From: Bdellovibrionia bacterium
GTDB lineage: Bacteria; Bdellovibrionota; Bdellovibrionia; Bdellovibrionales; JAGQZY01
NCBI GenBank assembly: GCA_030424715.1
Contig: JAUHWH010000001.1
Location: forward strand, 682,001-746,000
Length of the DNA: 64,000 bases
Direction of reading: 5' to 3'
Positions 54,698-62,887 of this stretch are shown here, in pieces. The notes under the pieces are model-generated. The model was not told where the DNA came from. It ran no database searches and saw only the letters and a list, made by a program, of their open reading frames with translations. The position numbers were made by a program, and so were the translations under genes. Position 1 is the first letter of the stretch. Each line of letters begins with the position of its first letter.

Positions 54698-55519
54698 TTG
54701 TTTACCAAGTTGTTGCTAATTTTCTTCGCTGTCCAAACGACCTCGGCCTATGTTCCTACTGAGGAGCCAGGCAAACAAAATGATTTACCCGCGGCCATCG
54801 AGGGCGTTGGAATCGATGAGAATCTCAATAAAGAACTCCCTGGCCACCTAAAATTTATCGATGAATCGGGCGCCACTGTTCAGCTTTCTGATTATTACAG
54901 TGAAACGAAACCAGTTATTCTGAGCCTCGTTTACTATTCCTGCCCGAGCATGTGTAATTTGCATCTCAAAGGTGTGTTCGAGGTGTTCAGAGAGCTGGGT
55001 TTACAGGCCGGCAAAGATTTTGAATTTTTGGCGGTCACCATTGATGCCAAGGAGACGGCCGATCTGGCGCAAGCAAAGAAAGACACCTATGTCTCTGAAT
55101 TCATTAAGAATAGTGAAAACCCTGGTGAGGGGATTCATTTTCTAACGGGCGATGAAGAAAGCATCACGACGCTGGCAAAGACCGTTGGCTTTAAATACAA
55201 ATGGAATGCGGAGGCCAACGAATGGGCCCACGCGTCAGCAGCCATTATCTCCACTCCGCGGGGAACTATTTCTCGCTATCTCCATGGCGTCTTTTTCGAC
55301 CCCAATACATTTCGATTGTCAGTTGTTGAAGCATCAAAAGGTAACGTGGGTTCACTCGCGGATAACTTTGCACTTTTTTGCTTTCGTTATGACCCAAAAA
55401 CGAATAAATATGCATTTTACATAATGAATATCTTAAGAGGGGTAGCGGCGTTTGTTCTGCTTCTTTTATTGGCTTGGCTTGTGCCATTTTGGTTGCGATC
55501 AAAAAAACAACCGTACTAA
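54698..55519 (+). CDS. sco: SCO1/SenC family copper chaperone
   Basis: 273 residues. Signal/anchor at the N-terminus (LLLIFFAVQTTSA) and a C-terminal membrane helix (GVAAFVLLLLLAWLVPFWL). The thioredoxin-like domain carries the copper ligands CPSMC (CxxxC) and the His in WAHASAAI. It delivers copper to the CuA site of subunit II. Start TTG with AAAAAGG upstream. Genes downstream are coxB, coxA, coxC, coxD. Confidence 0.92.
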   Translation: MFTKLLLIFFAVQTTSAYVPTEEPGKQNDLPAAIEGVGIDENLNKELPGHLKFIDESGATVQLSDYYSETKPVILSLVYYSCPSMCNLHLKGVFEVFRELGLQAGKDFEFLAVTIDAKETADLAQAKKDTYVSEFIKNSENPGEGIHFLTGDEESITTLAKTVGFKYKWNAEANEWAHASAAIISTPRGTISRYLHGVFFDPNTFRLSVVEASKGNVGSLADNFALFCFRYDPKTNKYAFYIMNILRGVAAFVLLLLLAWLVPFWLRSKKQPY

Positions 55520-55566
55520 TATGTAGTGGTTAAAAACTATGAGATTGATCAAAAAGGAGTTTTTTG

Positions 55567-56589
55567 ATGTGGTGGATTCCGACAGCTGAAGCACAGTCTT
55601 TCATGCCTCCAGCAGCAACTCAAATTGCCGAGAACGTAGACACTCTTTATGGATTTTTATTAATCTCGAGTTTAGTATCTTTCGTTTTGTTGATGGGTAG
55701 TTTGGCTTACTTTGTTAACAAATATCGCCGTAAAACCGACAGTGATAAAACGGCCTATATCACTCATGATTATCGTCTTGAGTTCTTGTGGTCTTTCATC
55801 CCCTTTGTCATTTTTATGATTTGCTTTGCATGGGGTGCGAAAATTTATCTTGATATGCGGGCGGTGCCAGAGGCTGCGTTGCAGATTCATGTAGTGGCCA
55901 AAAAATGGGACTGGGAGTTCATTTACAAAAATGGTCGCAAGATCACTTCTGATGTGGACGACGAGGGCAACAAAGTTCCAGCGACTATGGTTATTCCCGT
56001 GAATAAGCCGGCTCAGATGATAATGACCTCTACAAAAGTAAACCCCGCTGATAAAAAGGATCGGGCGGTTCTCCACAGCTTCTTTGTGCCGGCCTTTCGT
56101 GTAAAGCAAGATATCGTGCCAGGGCGCTACACTCAGTTGAGTTTTACGCCCACAAAAGAAGGCACGTTCTGGATTTTCTGTACTGAGTACTGTGGGACTG
56201 GGCACTCGAACATGATGGGGCGAGTGAAGGTGGTTAGCGAACAGGCTTTCAATGACTGGGTTATTGGAGACGAGAGTGGCGGTCCCAAAGAGCTGTCTCT
56301 GGCAGATAAGGGTAAAGAGATTTACAAAACCCGAGCTTGTATCGGGTGTCATAGCTTGAATGGTTCTAAAATGACGGGCCCGACCTGGAAAGGTCTTTAC
56401 GGAAGCGACCGTGTGTTTGCCGACGGCAGCACAGGCAAGGCCGATGACAATTACCTGCGTGAGTCTGTATTGAATTCGAACGCTAAAATTGTGAAGGGTT
56501 ATCAACCCAATCAAATGCCCGCTTATCAGGGGCAACTAACAGATGAAGATGTCACAGCTGTCATCGAATTTATTAAATCGGTGAAATAG
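55567..56589 (+). CDS. coxB: Cytochrome c oxidase subunit II with fused cytochrome c (caa3-type)
   Basis: About 340 residues from the ATG at 55567 (AAAAAGGAG upstream). Two membrane helices (about 22-48 and 70-95), the CuA cupredoxin domain (VVAKKWDWEF, HSFFVPAFRVKQD, FCTEYCGTGHSNMMG), then a C-terminal cytochrome c domain with CIGCHS (heme c) and axial Met in NQMPAYQGQL. This is the caa3 arrangement: electrons enter through the bound heme c to CuA. Fourth residue region MWWIPTAEAQS is an export or anchor signal. Confidence 0.96.
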   Translation: MWWIPTAEAQSFMPPAATQIAENVDTLYGFLLISSLVSFVLLMGSLAYFVNKYRRKTDSDKTAYITHDYRLEFLWSFIPFVIFMICFAWGAKIYLDMRAVPEAALQIHVVAKKWDWEFIYKNGRKITSDVDDEGNKVPATMVIPVNKPAQMIMTSTKVNPADKKDRAVLHSFFVPAFRVKQDIVPGRYTQLSFTPTKEGTFWIFCTEYCGTGHSNMMGRVKVVSEQAFNDWVIGDESGGPKELSLADKGKEIYKTRACIGCHSLNGSKMTGPTWKGLYGSDRVFADGSTGKADDNYLRESVLNSNAKIVKGYQPNQMPAYQGQLTDEDVTAVIEFIKSVK

Positions 56590-56600
56590 GGAGTTTGGAA

Positions 56601-58175
56601 ATGTCTGAAGGTAAAAACTATATCAATCAAGAAGCGGGGCTCATGTCTTGGCTCACATCGCGTGACCATAAAAGAATTGGCCTGCTTTACTTTTATTCCA
56701 TTGGGTTTTTCTTTTTTATTGGTGGAGTTCTGGCGATGCTTATTCGCACCGAGCTTTTCCGCTCGGGAAATCTGTTTGACCCGGCCCTTTACAATCGCTT
56801 TATGACTTATCATGGGGTCATCATGGTGTTTTTTGTGATTGTACCGGGTATTCCCGCGATTTTGGGGAATATCATTATGCCTCTGCACCTTGGGGCGAGG
56901 GACGTCGCCTTTCCAACGGTGAACTTGATGAGTTGGTATTGTTACGTTGGCGGTGCAATTCTAGCCTTCTGGAGTATTTTTCTCGGTGGCGCTGACACGG
57001 GCTGGACCTTTTACACTCCCTATTCGATCAACTTTTCTGGAGCCAATATCACCGCAGCTCTTGCTGCTTTTGTTGCCGGTTTTTCTTCCATCTTGACGGG
57101 GGTGAACTTTGTGGCGACGGTTCATAAGTTGCGCTGTCCCGGAATGACCATGAAGCGCATCACACTGTTCACCTGGAGTCTATACGCCACGGCTATTTTG
57201 CAGGTTCTAGCAACGCCAGTGGTAGGGATTACAGTTCTGCTTCTTGTCATGGAGAACATCTTTGGTATCGGTATTTTTGATCCTGAGATGGGTGGCGACC
57301 CGGTCTTGTTTCAGCATTTCTTTTGGTTTTACTCGCACCCGGCTGTTTACATTATGATTCTACCGGCCATGGGAATTATCTCGGAGTTGATCACCACATT
57401 CTCACGTAAAACTATTTTTGGTTACACGGCCATTGCCTACTCCTCGCTGGCAATTGCCGGGGTGAGCTTTTTGGTATGGGGACACCATATGTTCACCAGT
57501 TCACAGTCGGAAGTTGCGGCAGTGGTCTTCTCAGTGATCACCATGTTGGTGGGGGTTCCCACGGCCATTAAAACCTTTAACTGGGTGGCCACTCTTTACA
57601 AGGGGTCGATTCAAATGCAGTCGCCCATGCTTTACGCTTTAGGGTTCATGTTTATTTTCACTATCGGTGGAGTCACTGGTATTTTCTTGTCGACCATTGC
57701 GACGGACATTCACTTTCACGACACCTACTTCGTTGTCGCTCACTTTCATTACGTGATGGTGGGGGGGACGTTGATGGCCATTATGGGTGGAGCCTACTAC
57801 TGGTTCCCCAAAATTACTGGTCGCATGTTCAGTGAGCCTTGGGCGCGGATGTCTTGGGTATTTATTTTCGTCGGCTTCAATGTCACATTTTTCCCACAAT
57901 TTGTTTTGGGTGCTATGGGAATGCCAAGACGATACGCTGATTATCTGCCAGCCTTTGAGTCTCTAAACCAAATATCAAGTCTTGGTTCTTATATGATTGG
58001 TACAGGTTTCTTGATTGCACTTTACACTTTTGTGCAAGGGGCCTATCGCGGTGAAGAAGCGGGTATGAATCCTTGGGGCTCCAAAACCCTCGAGTGGACG
58101 ATTCCTTCGCCACCACCTCATGAAAACTTCGAAGAAATTCCAACAGTAACGGCGGGGCCTTATGAGTACAGGTAA
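56601..58175 (+). CDS. coxA: Cytochrome c oxidase subunit I
   Basis: 524 residues, twelve helices. Heme-copper site motifs: [12 protein letters not shown] (low-spin heme His), [14 protein letters not shown] (CuB His-x-x-x-Tyr), WGHHMFTSS (CuB His pair), and [15 protein letters not shown]-like [17 protein letters not shown] (heme a/a3 His). It reduces O2 and pumps protons. Start ATG at 56601 with GGGAG upstream. The last 14 bases overlap coxC. Confidence 0.97.
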   Translation: MSEGKNYINQEAGLMSWLTSRDHKRIGLLYFYSIGFFFFIGGVLAMLIRTELFRSGNLFDPALYNRFMTYHGVIMVFFVIVPGIPAILGNIIMPLHLGARDVAFPTVNLMSWYCYVGGAILAFWSIFLGGADTGWTFYTPYSINFSGANITAALAAFVAGFSSILTGVNFVATVHKLRCPGMTMKRITLFTWSLYATAILQVLATPVVGITVLLLVMENIFGIGIFDPEMGGDPVLFQHFFWFYSHPAVYIMILPAMGIISELITTFSRKTIFGYTAIAYSSLAIAGVSFLVWGHHMFTSSQSEVAAVVFSVITMLVGVPTAIKTFNWVATLYKGSIQMQSPMLYALGFMFIFTIGGVTGIFLSTIATDIHFHDTYFVVAHFHYVMVGGTLMAIMGGAYYWFPKITGRMFSEPWARMSWVFIFVGFNVTFFPQFVLGAMGMPRRYADYLPAFESLNQISSLGSYMIGTGFLIALYTFVQGAYRGEEAGMNPWGSKTLEWTIPSPPPHENFEEIPTVTAGPYEYR

Positions 58176-58812
58176 GTTAGATAAAAAAAATGGCGAATTC
58201 GCGCACCATTTCAACGATGCTGAGCACGAGTATGTGAGTTCAAAAGAGGGTGTTTGGATCTTTTTGACTTCTGAGATTCTAATGTTTGGAGCCCTTTTTG
58301 TGGGTTACTTCATTTATTCAAATTTGTATCCAGAGGTGTTCGAAGTGGGGTCGCAGTCAACCGACTGGCGTCTTGGCTTTACCAACACCATTGTACTCCT
58401 TGCCAGTTCTTTGACGATGGCTTTGGGTATTTATTACTGTCAAAAGAACGATAAGAAAAAAGCGGTGATGAATCTCGCGGCCACAGTCGTTTGCGGTGCC
58501 ATTTTTATGATCGTGAAATACTTTGAGTACTCCCATAAAATTCACGAAGGATGGCTGCCGGGTCAATGGTTCCATGGAGACACCCAGGGGATCGAAAATC
58601 TTCCGTTGTATTTCTCGTTCTATTTTATGATGACTGGGTTACACGGAATTCACGTTCTAGCCGGAATGGGTCTCGTCACATGGGTGGCTATTCGTGCTAA
58701 CCGCGGCGAGTTCGGCCCCCATTATTACACACCTGTAGAAGGTGTTGGGTTGTTTTGGCATTTAATTGATTTAATTTGGATTTTTCTATTTCCGTTACTT
58801 TATTTGGTTTAA
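58162..58812 (+). CDS. coxC: Cytochrome c oxidase subunit III
   Basis: 216 residues with five predicted helices. Typical blocks: WIFLTSEILMFGALFVGYFIY, GFTNTIVLLASSLTMALGIYY, FYFMMTGLHGIHVLAGMGLV and GLFWHLIDLIWIFLFPLLYL. Overlaps coxA by 14 bases; coxD starts 11 bases later. Confidence 0.95.
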   Translation: MSTGKLDKKNGEFAHHFNDAEHEYVSSKEGVWIFLTSEILMFGALFVGYFIYSNLYPEVFEVGSQSTDWRLGFTNTIVLLASSLTMALGIYYCQKNDKKKAVMNLAATVVCGAIFMIVKYFEYSHKIHEGWLPGQWFHGDTQGIENLPLYFSFYFMMTGLHGIHVLAGMGLVTWVAIRANRGEFGPHYYTPVEGVGLFWHLIDLIWIFLFPLLYLV

Positions 58813-58823
58813 GGGAGAGCACT

Positions 58824-59126
58824 ATGGCTGAGCATCACGTTATTCCGTTTTCGACATACATTAAGGTTTTTTCGGCCCTTATTGGCCTGACCTTTTTAAC
58901 CGTATTGACAGCGAAGGGCATGGACCTTTCTCCCTTCAACGGAGCCGTGGCTTTTATTATTGCCGCTTGTAAAGCTGGTCTGGTGATGGCGATTTTCATG
59001 CACTTAAAGTACGACGCCAAGTCGAACTCTATGATCATCTTTGGTAGCTTTGGCTTTGTGATGCTTCTCTTTATCTTTTGTGTTTTAGACATTTATACTC
59101 GAATTCCGGTGGAAAGTACGCTTTAG
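58824..59126 (+). CDS. coxD: Cytochrome c oxidase subunit IV (CoxD/CtaF type)
   Basis: 100 residues from the ATG at 58824 (AAGGGAGAGC upstream), 16 codons inside the ORF-track start. Three helices (FSALIGLTFLTVLTAKG, AVAFIIAACKAGLVMAIFMHLKY, SFGFVMLLFIFCVLDIY) as in the prokaryotic cytochrome C oxidase subunit IV family. Confidence 0.9.
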   Translation: MAEHHVIPFSTYIKVFSALIGLTFLTVLTAKGMDLSPFNGAVAFIIAACKAGLVMAIFMHLKYDAKSNSMIIFGSFGFVMLLFIFCVLDIYTRIPVESTL

Positions 59127-59141
59127 CGACCCAGGTGAACT

Positions 59142-60008
59142 ATTAAAAATTATTTTGATTTAACAAAATTTGGCATCGTCAGCTTTGTTCTTTTCACGGC
59201 AGCGGGTGGCTACTTCATGGGCCACCCTTTTCAAATTCAGTTTTCTTTTTTCAATTTATTGGTCACTCTTGCGGGGCTTTATTTTTTAAGCTCTGGCAGT
59301 TTCGCTCTCAATCAATATCAAGAGCGCCACATTGATCAAAAGATGCCCAGAACCCAAAAGCGCCCCATCCCCAGCGGACGGGTGACTCCGCGCCAGGCCC
59401 TAATTTTTGCCGTGTGCATGCTAACCGTGGGATTTCTTTTAAATCTCTATATCTCATGGAAAGTGGCCGCTCTTGGTGTAACGACAGTGATTCTGTACAA
59501 TTATTTTTACACTGTTTTGTGGAAGCGGGCGTCTCCCTTTGCGGCAGTCCCCGGGGCGATTCCTGGTGCGATGCCCTTTGTGATCGGATACACAGCCGCC
59601 TCGGGTGTGGTGTTCGATTGGGTGAACACTTATTTTTTCTTGGTGATGTTTTTTTGGCAGATGCCGCACTTTTGGGCCTTGGCTCTACGCTATCGTGACG
59701 ACTACACCAAGGGTGGAATCCCAGTACTACCGGCAGCCCGTGGCTTAAAGGTCACCGAATACTACGTGGGGATTTACACCTTCGCTTACCTGGCTTTAGC
59801 CTTGTCGGCGCCCTTCGTTGTGCCTGTGGGTTGGGCCTACTTGCTTGTAGCAATGCCCTTTGCTTTTAAAGTCCTGTGGGAGCTGTTTTCGTTTTTAAAA
59901 GACCCTCTTGGTAAAAGATGGCTTGGGTTCTTTTTGTGGACAACCTTCAGTGTGCTTGTGTTTATTATCGTTCCAGCGATAGACCGGTGGTCGCCGTGGA
60001 TTCAGTAA
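59142..60008 (+). CDS. ctaB: Protoheme IX farnesyltransferase (heme O synthase), probable non-AUG start
   Basis: The ORF track begins at an ATG (59217), but the conserved N-terminus of the UbiA/CtaB family continues upstream in frame: NYFDLTKFGIVSFVLFTAAGGYFMG. Between the in-frame TGA (59136-59138) and that segment there is no ATG, GTG or TTG; the best start is ATT at 59142 with AGG six bases upstream. Residues from that start: about 288. Motifs: NQYQERHIDQKMPRTQKRPIP (first Asp-rich/Arg), ALRYRDDYTKGGIPVLP (second). It adds farnesyl to protoheme for CtaA. The start may also reflect a base error. Confidence 0.85.
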   Translation: MKNYFDLTKFGIVSFVLFTAAGGYFMGHPFQIQFSFFNLLVTLAGLYFLSSGSFALNQYQERHIDQKMPRTQKRPIPSGRVTPRQALIFAVCMLTVGFLLNLYISWKVAALGVTTVILYNYFYTVLWKRASPFAAVPGAIPGAMPFVIGYTAASGVVFDWVNTYFFLVMFFWQMPHFWALALRYRDDYTKGGIPVLPAARGLKVTEYYVGIYTFAYLALALSAPFVVPVGWAYLLVAMPFAFKVLWELFSFLKDPLGKRWLGFFLWTTFSVLVFIIVPAIDRWSPWIQ

Positions 60009-60907
60009 AGAAAAATAGCTTTCTCTTGAACCTTTTATTGTTTTTAACATTCGATCTGATGTTGCTGGGTGCGGGCGTTCGCACGATGGATGCTGGGTTG
60101 ACCTGTCCGGACTGGCCCCTTTGTTTCGGCAAGCCCATACCAGCCTATCACTTTGGAGTATACCTAGAGTTTATTCATCGGGTCATCGCGGGTGTAGTGG
60201 GTCTTGTGTATTTGGCTTTCTTCGTTCAGGTTTGGGGAAACCCAAGTTTTGAGCGCCTGCGCTGGATGAGTGTTGTGGGTTTGTTTTTTTTGGTGGCCCA
60301 AATCATTATGGGTGGGCTGACTGTTCTCAAAGTGCTCGACGCCTATATTGTGACCATGCATCTCAGCCTCGCGACTCTGTTCTTGCTTTGTCTTTTTATA
60401 ATGAAGAAAAAGCTGACCTTTCAAGCCAATGACATCAGCTGGCTGCGACCGATTGCCGTTAGCCGCTTTTTTCGATGGAACCTCCGGTTGGGTGTTATCT
60501 TCGTGTTGGTGCAAATTGTTTTAGGTGGCTTGGTGGCTTCAACTTACTCGGGGCTAGTGTGTATTGATTTCCCGACTTGCAATGGCGTATTTTTGCCGGA
60601 ACTTAAGGGCCCTATCGGTATTCAGGTGATTCATCGCTTTGGGGCCTACTGGTTAAGTTTGCTTATTTTGTCGATTTTCTTTCTTAGTGTTTTCAAGGCC
60701 AAAACTATGGGATTGGAGCAGAGCCAACGCAAACGGGGCGTTTTACTGCTATTCTTAATTGCCGGTCAGATTTTTGTGGGCGTGATGAACCTCAAGTACC
60801 TCATGCCGGCTTACCTCAGTGTTTTTCATTTGGCACTGGCTCTTGTGATCATGCTCACAATGGTGAATCTGTTGTACGCAACCAAAATCAAGTCGCAGAA
60901 GAACTAA
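59996..60907 (+). CDS. ctaA: Heme A synthase
   Basis: About 303 residues from the GTG at 59996 (GGTGG upstream), overlapping the ctaB stop by 13 bases. The ORF track start lies 26 codons earlier, inside ctaB. Eight helices in two four-helix halves. Heme-binding His residues in VYLEFIHRVIAGVVGL, ILHL-like VTMHLSLATLFLL, VIHRFGAYWLSLLI and VFHLALALVIML, and the conserved Cys loops GLTCPDWPLCFG and LVCIDFPTCNG. It converts heme O to heme A for the oxidase encoded upstream. Confidence 0.95.
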   Translation: MDSVKKNSFLLNLLLFLTFDLMLLGAGVRTMDAGLTCPDWPLCFGKPIPAYHFGVYLEFIHRVIAGVVGLVYLAFFVQVWGNPSFERLRWMSVVGLFFLVAQIIMGGLTVLKVLDAYIVTMHLSLATLFLLCLFIMKKKLTFQANDISWLRPIAVSRFFRWNLRLGVIFVLVQIVLGGLVASTYSGLVCIDFPTCNGVFLPELKGPIGIQVIHRFGAYWLSLLILSIFFLSVFKAKTMGLEQSQRKRGVLLLFLIAGQIFVGVMNLKYLMPAYLSVFHLALALVIMLTMVNLLYATKIKSQKN

Positions 60908-60918
60908 CTGTTTCCTCG

Positions 60919-61073
60919 GACACCCGGGACCCACAAAATTGAGCAAATAAAAAGGGCGGGGCGTGGCACCCGGACTTGTGACTTGTGACTTGTGACTTGT
61001 GAGTTGGGTTTGGTACGGCTTCTTTGTTTTTGGTTGCGGGCGAAGTCTATTTGCTGGGTATCGCCGGGGTGTC
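60919..61073. repeat. Possible decayed long-arm inverted repeat
   Basis: A stretch near 60919-60949 (GACACCCGGGACCCA...GCAAATA) and one near 61048-61073 (TATTTGCTGGGTATCGCCGGGGTGTC) are imperfect reverse complements with gaps. The right arm is the last codons and stop of maiA, so the left arm looks like an inverted copy of a gene end, as in element 2. The core shared by elements 1-3 is not visible, so membership is uncertain. Confidence 0.35.
60974..61001. repeat. Four tandem ACTTGTG heptamers
   Basis: The 7-mer ACTTGTG is repeated exactly four times (28 bases) in the intergenic gap between ctaA and maiA. It is a microsatellite likely to vary in copy number. No spacer structure, so not a CRISPR. 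Confidence 0.9.
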
Positions 61074-61697
61074 TGGTTGATTCGACGGGTGGGCCTTCAC
61101 AAACGCCGGGTGTTTTGTGGCACTTCGGTTGATCTTTTGAATTGTGGGAAAAGGCTCCATGTCGAGCTCAAAGCGTTCGGCGTTAAAAATCTGGGGGATC
61201 AAAAAACAGTCAGCCGCAGTTGGACGGTCTCCCATGGAAAAATCACCAGCCGTTTTCGATACGATGGCCTCGTAGGACTGAAACCCTAGGTGGATCCAAT
61301 GTCGAATCCACTTCACTTTTTCGTCTTCTGAAAACCCGTGGTCTTGCACTAATTTTTTTAGCACGGCGAAGTTTTGTAAGGGTTGGATGTCACTGTTAAT
61401 GATTTCACAAAGTTGTCGTGTGAGAGCGAGGTCTTGTCTCTTGGTGGGATACAACGGATCAGTCTTAAACTCAGAATCAAGGTACTCGATGATAGCTACA
61501 GACTGGGCCACCCTGAGGCCGTCGTGGTCGAGCACAGGGATTTTATTGGCGGCATTCAGGGCGGTGAACTCTTTGGTGTGTTGCTCACCTTTTACCAGAT
61601 GGACCGGTACGATCTCGTAGTCGATGTTTTTCAGGTTGAGAGCAATCCGCACGCGATAAGAAGAAGATGATCTGAAATAGCTATAAAGTTTAATCAT
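61047..61697 (-). CDS. maiA: Maleylacetoacetate isomerase (zeta-class glutathione S-transferase)
   Basis: 216 residues. The N-terminal thioredoxin-like domain has the zeta-GST signature SYFRSSSSYRVRIALNLK; helical domain with NSDIQPLQNFAVLK (the NxxIQPxQN motif) and FSMGDRPTAADCFLIPQIFNA. It isomerises maleylacetoacetate with glutathione, the step before FahA in tyrosine degradation. Divergent from fahA. Its 3' end forms one arm of a possible decayed inverted repeat. Confidence 0.93.
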   Translation of the reverse strand: MIKLYSYFRSSSSYRVRIALNLKNIDYEIVPVHLVKGEQHTKEFTALNAANKIPVLDHDGLRVAQSVAIIEYLDSEFKTDPLYPTKRQDLALTRQLCEIINSDIQPLQNFAVLKKLVQDHGFSEDEKVKWIRHWIHLGFQSYEAIVSKTAGDFSMGDRPTAADCFLIPQIFNAERFELDMEPFPTIQKINRSATKHPAFVKAHPSNQPDTPAIPSK

Positions 61698-61824
61698 ATC
61701 AGATATTTGTAACCTAGGTTAGAGGTTGCAAGCAACCTGAATTTCCGTTAAAACAACCACCAATGAAACAAAAGAGACCGGGGCTTGTAATGACGAGGCC
61801 CGTTCTCAACTGAGAGGAGCAATT

Positions 61825-62802
61825 ATGAAGCTAGGAACCCTTAAAGATAAGTCTTGGGATGGCGCTTTGGTAGTCGTCAGTCGTGACAACTCTCAGTATG
61901 TAAAAGTCCCTGAGATCGCAAGCAGTTTTCGCGAGGCTATCGAAGACTGGGCGAACCTCAAAGATCGTATCGCCAAGGTTTATGAAGACCTAAATTCAGG
62001 CGCGATTTCTGGAGAACCTATGGACGAGAAGTTGTTTCATTCTCCTCTCCCTCGAACCTTTCAGTGGGCCGATGGGTCGGCTTTTCTTCACCACGTTAAG
62101 TTGGTGCGGATGTCTCGTAACGCTGAGATGCCAGAGAGTCTTTACGAGGTGCCTCTGATGTACCAAGGCGGCGGCGATAATTTCTTGGGTCCAAAAGACG
62201 ATATTCCACAAATCGATTTTTCCCACGGCACTGATTTTGAGGGAGAAGTGGGTGTTATTACCGATTTCGTGCCCATGGGGTGTTCGGCCGAAGATGCCTT
62301 GGATAAAATTCTGTTTTGCCTCATCATCAACGATGTTTCCCTTCGGGGCCTGATCCCTGCGGAACTGAAAGCGGGCTTTGGCTTTTTTCATGGTAAGCCC
62401 TCATCGGCCTTTGCTCCCTTTGCTCTCACTCTCGATGAGCTGGAGGGCGCCTGGAACAATGGGCGCATCGAACTCCCCCTCAACGTTGAGCTCAACGGCG
62501 AGTATTTCGGGAACCCCAATGGAAAAGAAATGCACTTCCACTTTGGCCAACTGATTGCCCATGCGGCTCGCACTCGAAACTTAATGCCAGGAACCATCAT
62601 CGGTAGCGGGACAGTTTCAAATGACAGCACCGAAGTGGGGTCCAGTTGTTTGCTCGAACGTCGAATGATTGAAAAAATCAATGACGGCGCCTTTAAGACA
62701 CCATTTTTAAAGGTGGGTGATCGTGTCAAGATCACCATGAACGATCATGCGGGAAACAATCTGTTCGGCACTATTGAGCAGAAAGTGGTTCAGCACAGCT
62801 GA
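61825..62802 (+). CDS. fahA: Fumarylacetoacetate hydrolase
   Basis: 325 residues. FAH-fold C-terminal domain with metal ligands in FEGEVGVITDFVPMG (Glu pair) and FCLIINDVSLR (Asp), then GKPSSAFAPFALT and SGTVSN. It splits fumarylacetoacetate to fumarate and acetoacetate. The N-terminal domain (1-110) is of the FAH type. Start ATG with GAGAGGAG upstream; divergent from maiA across a 127-base gap that must hold both promoters. Confidence 0.93.
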   Translation: MKLGTLKDKSWDGALVVVSRDNSQYVKVPEIASSFREAIEDWANLKDRIAKVYEDLNSGAISGEPMDEKLFHSPLPRTFQWADGSAFLHHVKLVRMSRNAEMPESLYEVPLMYQGGGDNFLGPKDDIPQIDFSHGTDFEGEVGVITDFVPMGCSAEDALDKILFCLIINDVSLRGLIPAELKAGFGFFHGKPSSAFAPFALTLDELEGAWNNGRIELPLNVELNGEYFGNPNGKEMHFHFGQLIAHAARTRNLMPGTIIGSGTVSNDSTEVGSSCLLERRMIEKINDGAFKTPFLKVGDRVKITMNDHAGNNLFGTIEQKVVQHS

Positions 62803-62823
62803 TGCCGTGGTGTGCTGTGGGGG

Positions 62824-62845
62824 CCAGCTCAATGGTCTGAGCTGG
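62824..62845 (+). terminator. Stem-loop after fahA
   Basis: CCAGCTCA (62824-62831) pairs with TGAGCTGG (62838-62845), loop 6. No T-run follows, so it could be a weak terminator or an mRNA-stabilising hairpin between fahA and the next gene. Confidence 0.4.
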
Positions 62846-62887
62846 ACCTGGCATTGAGTTCTGGTAAGATCTCCTTGAGAGGTCCAA

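Noticed and set aside
60974-61001. CRISPR array
   Set aside because: Direct 7-mer tandem repeat without spacers; no cas genes.
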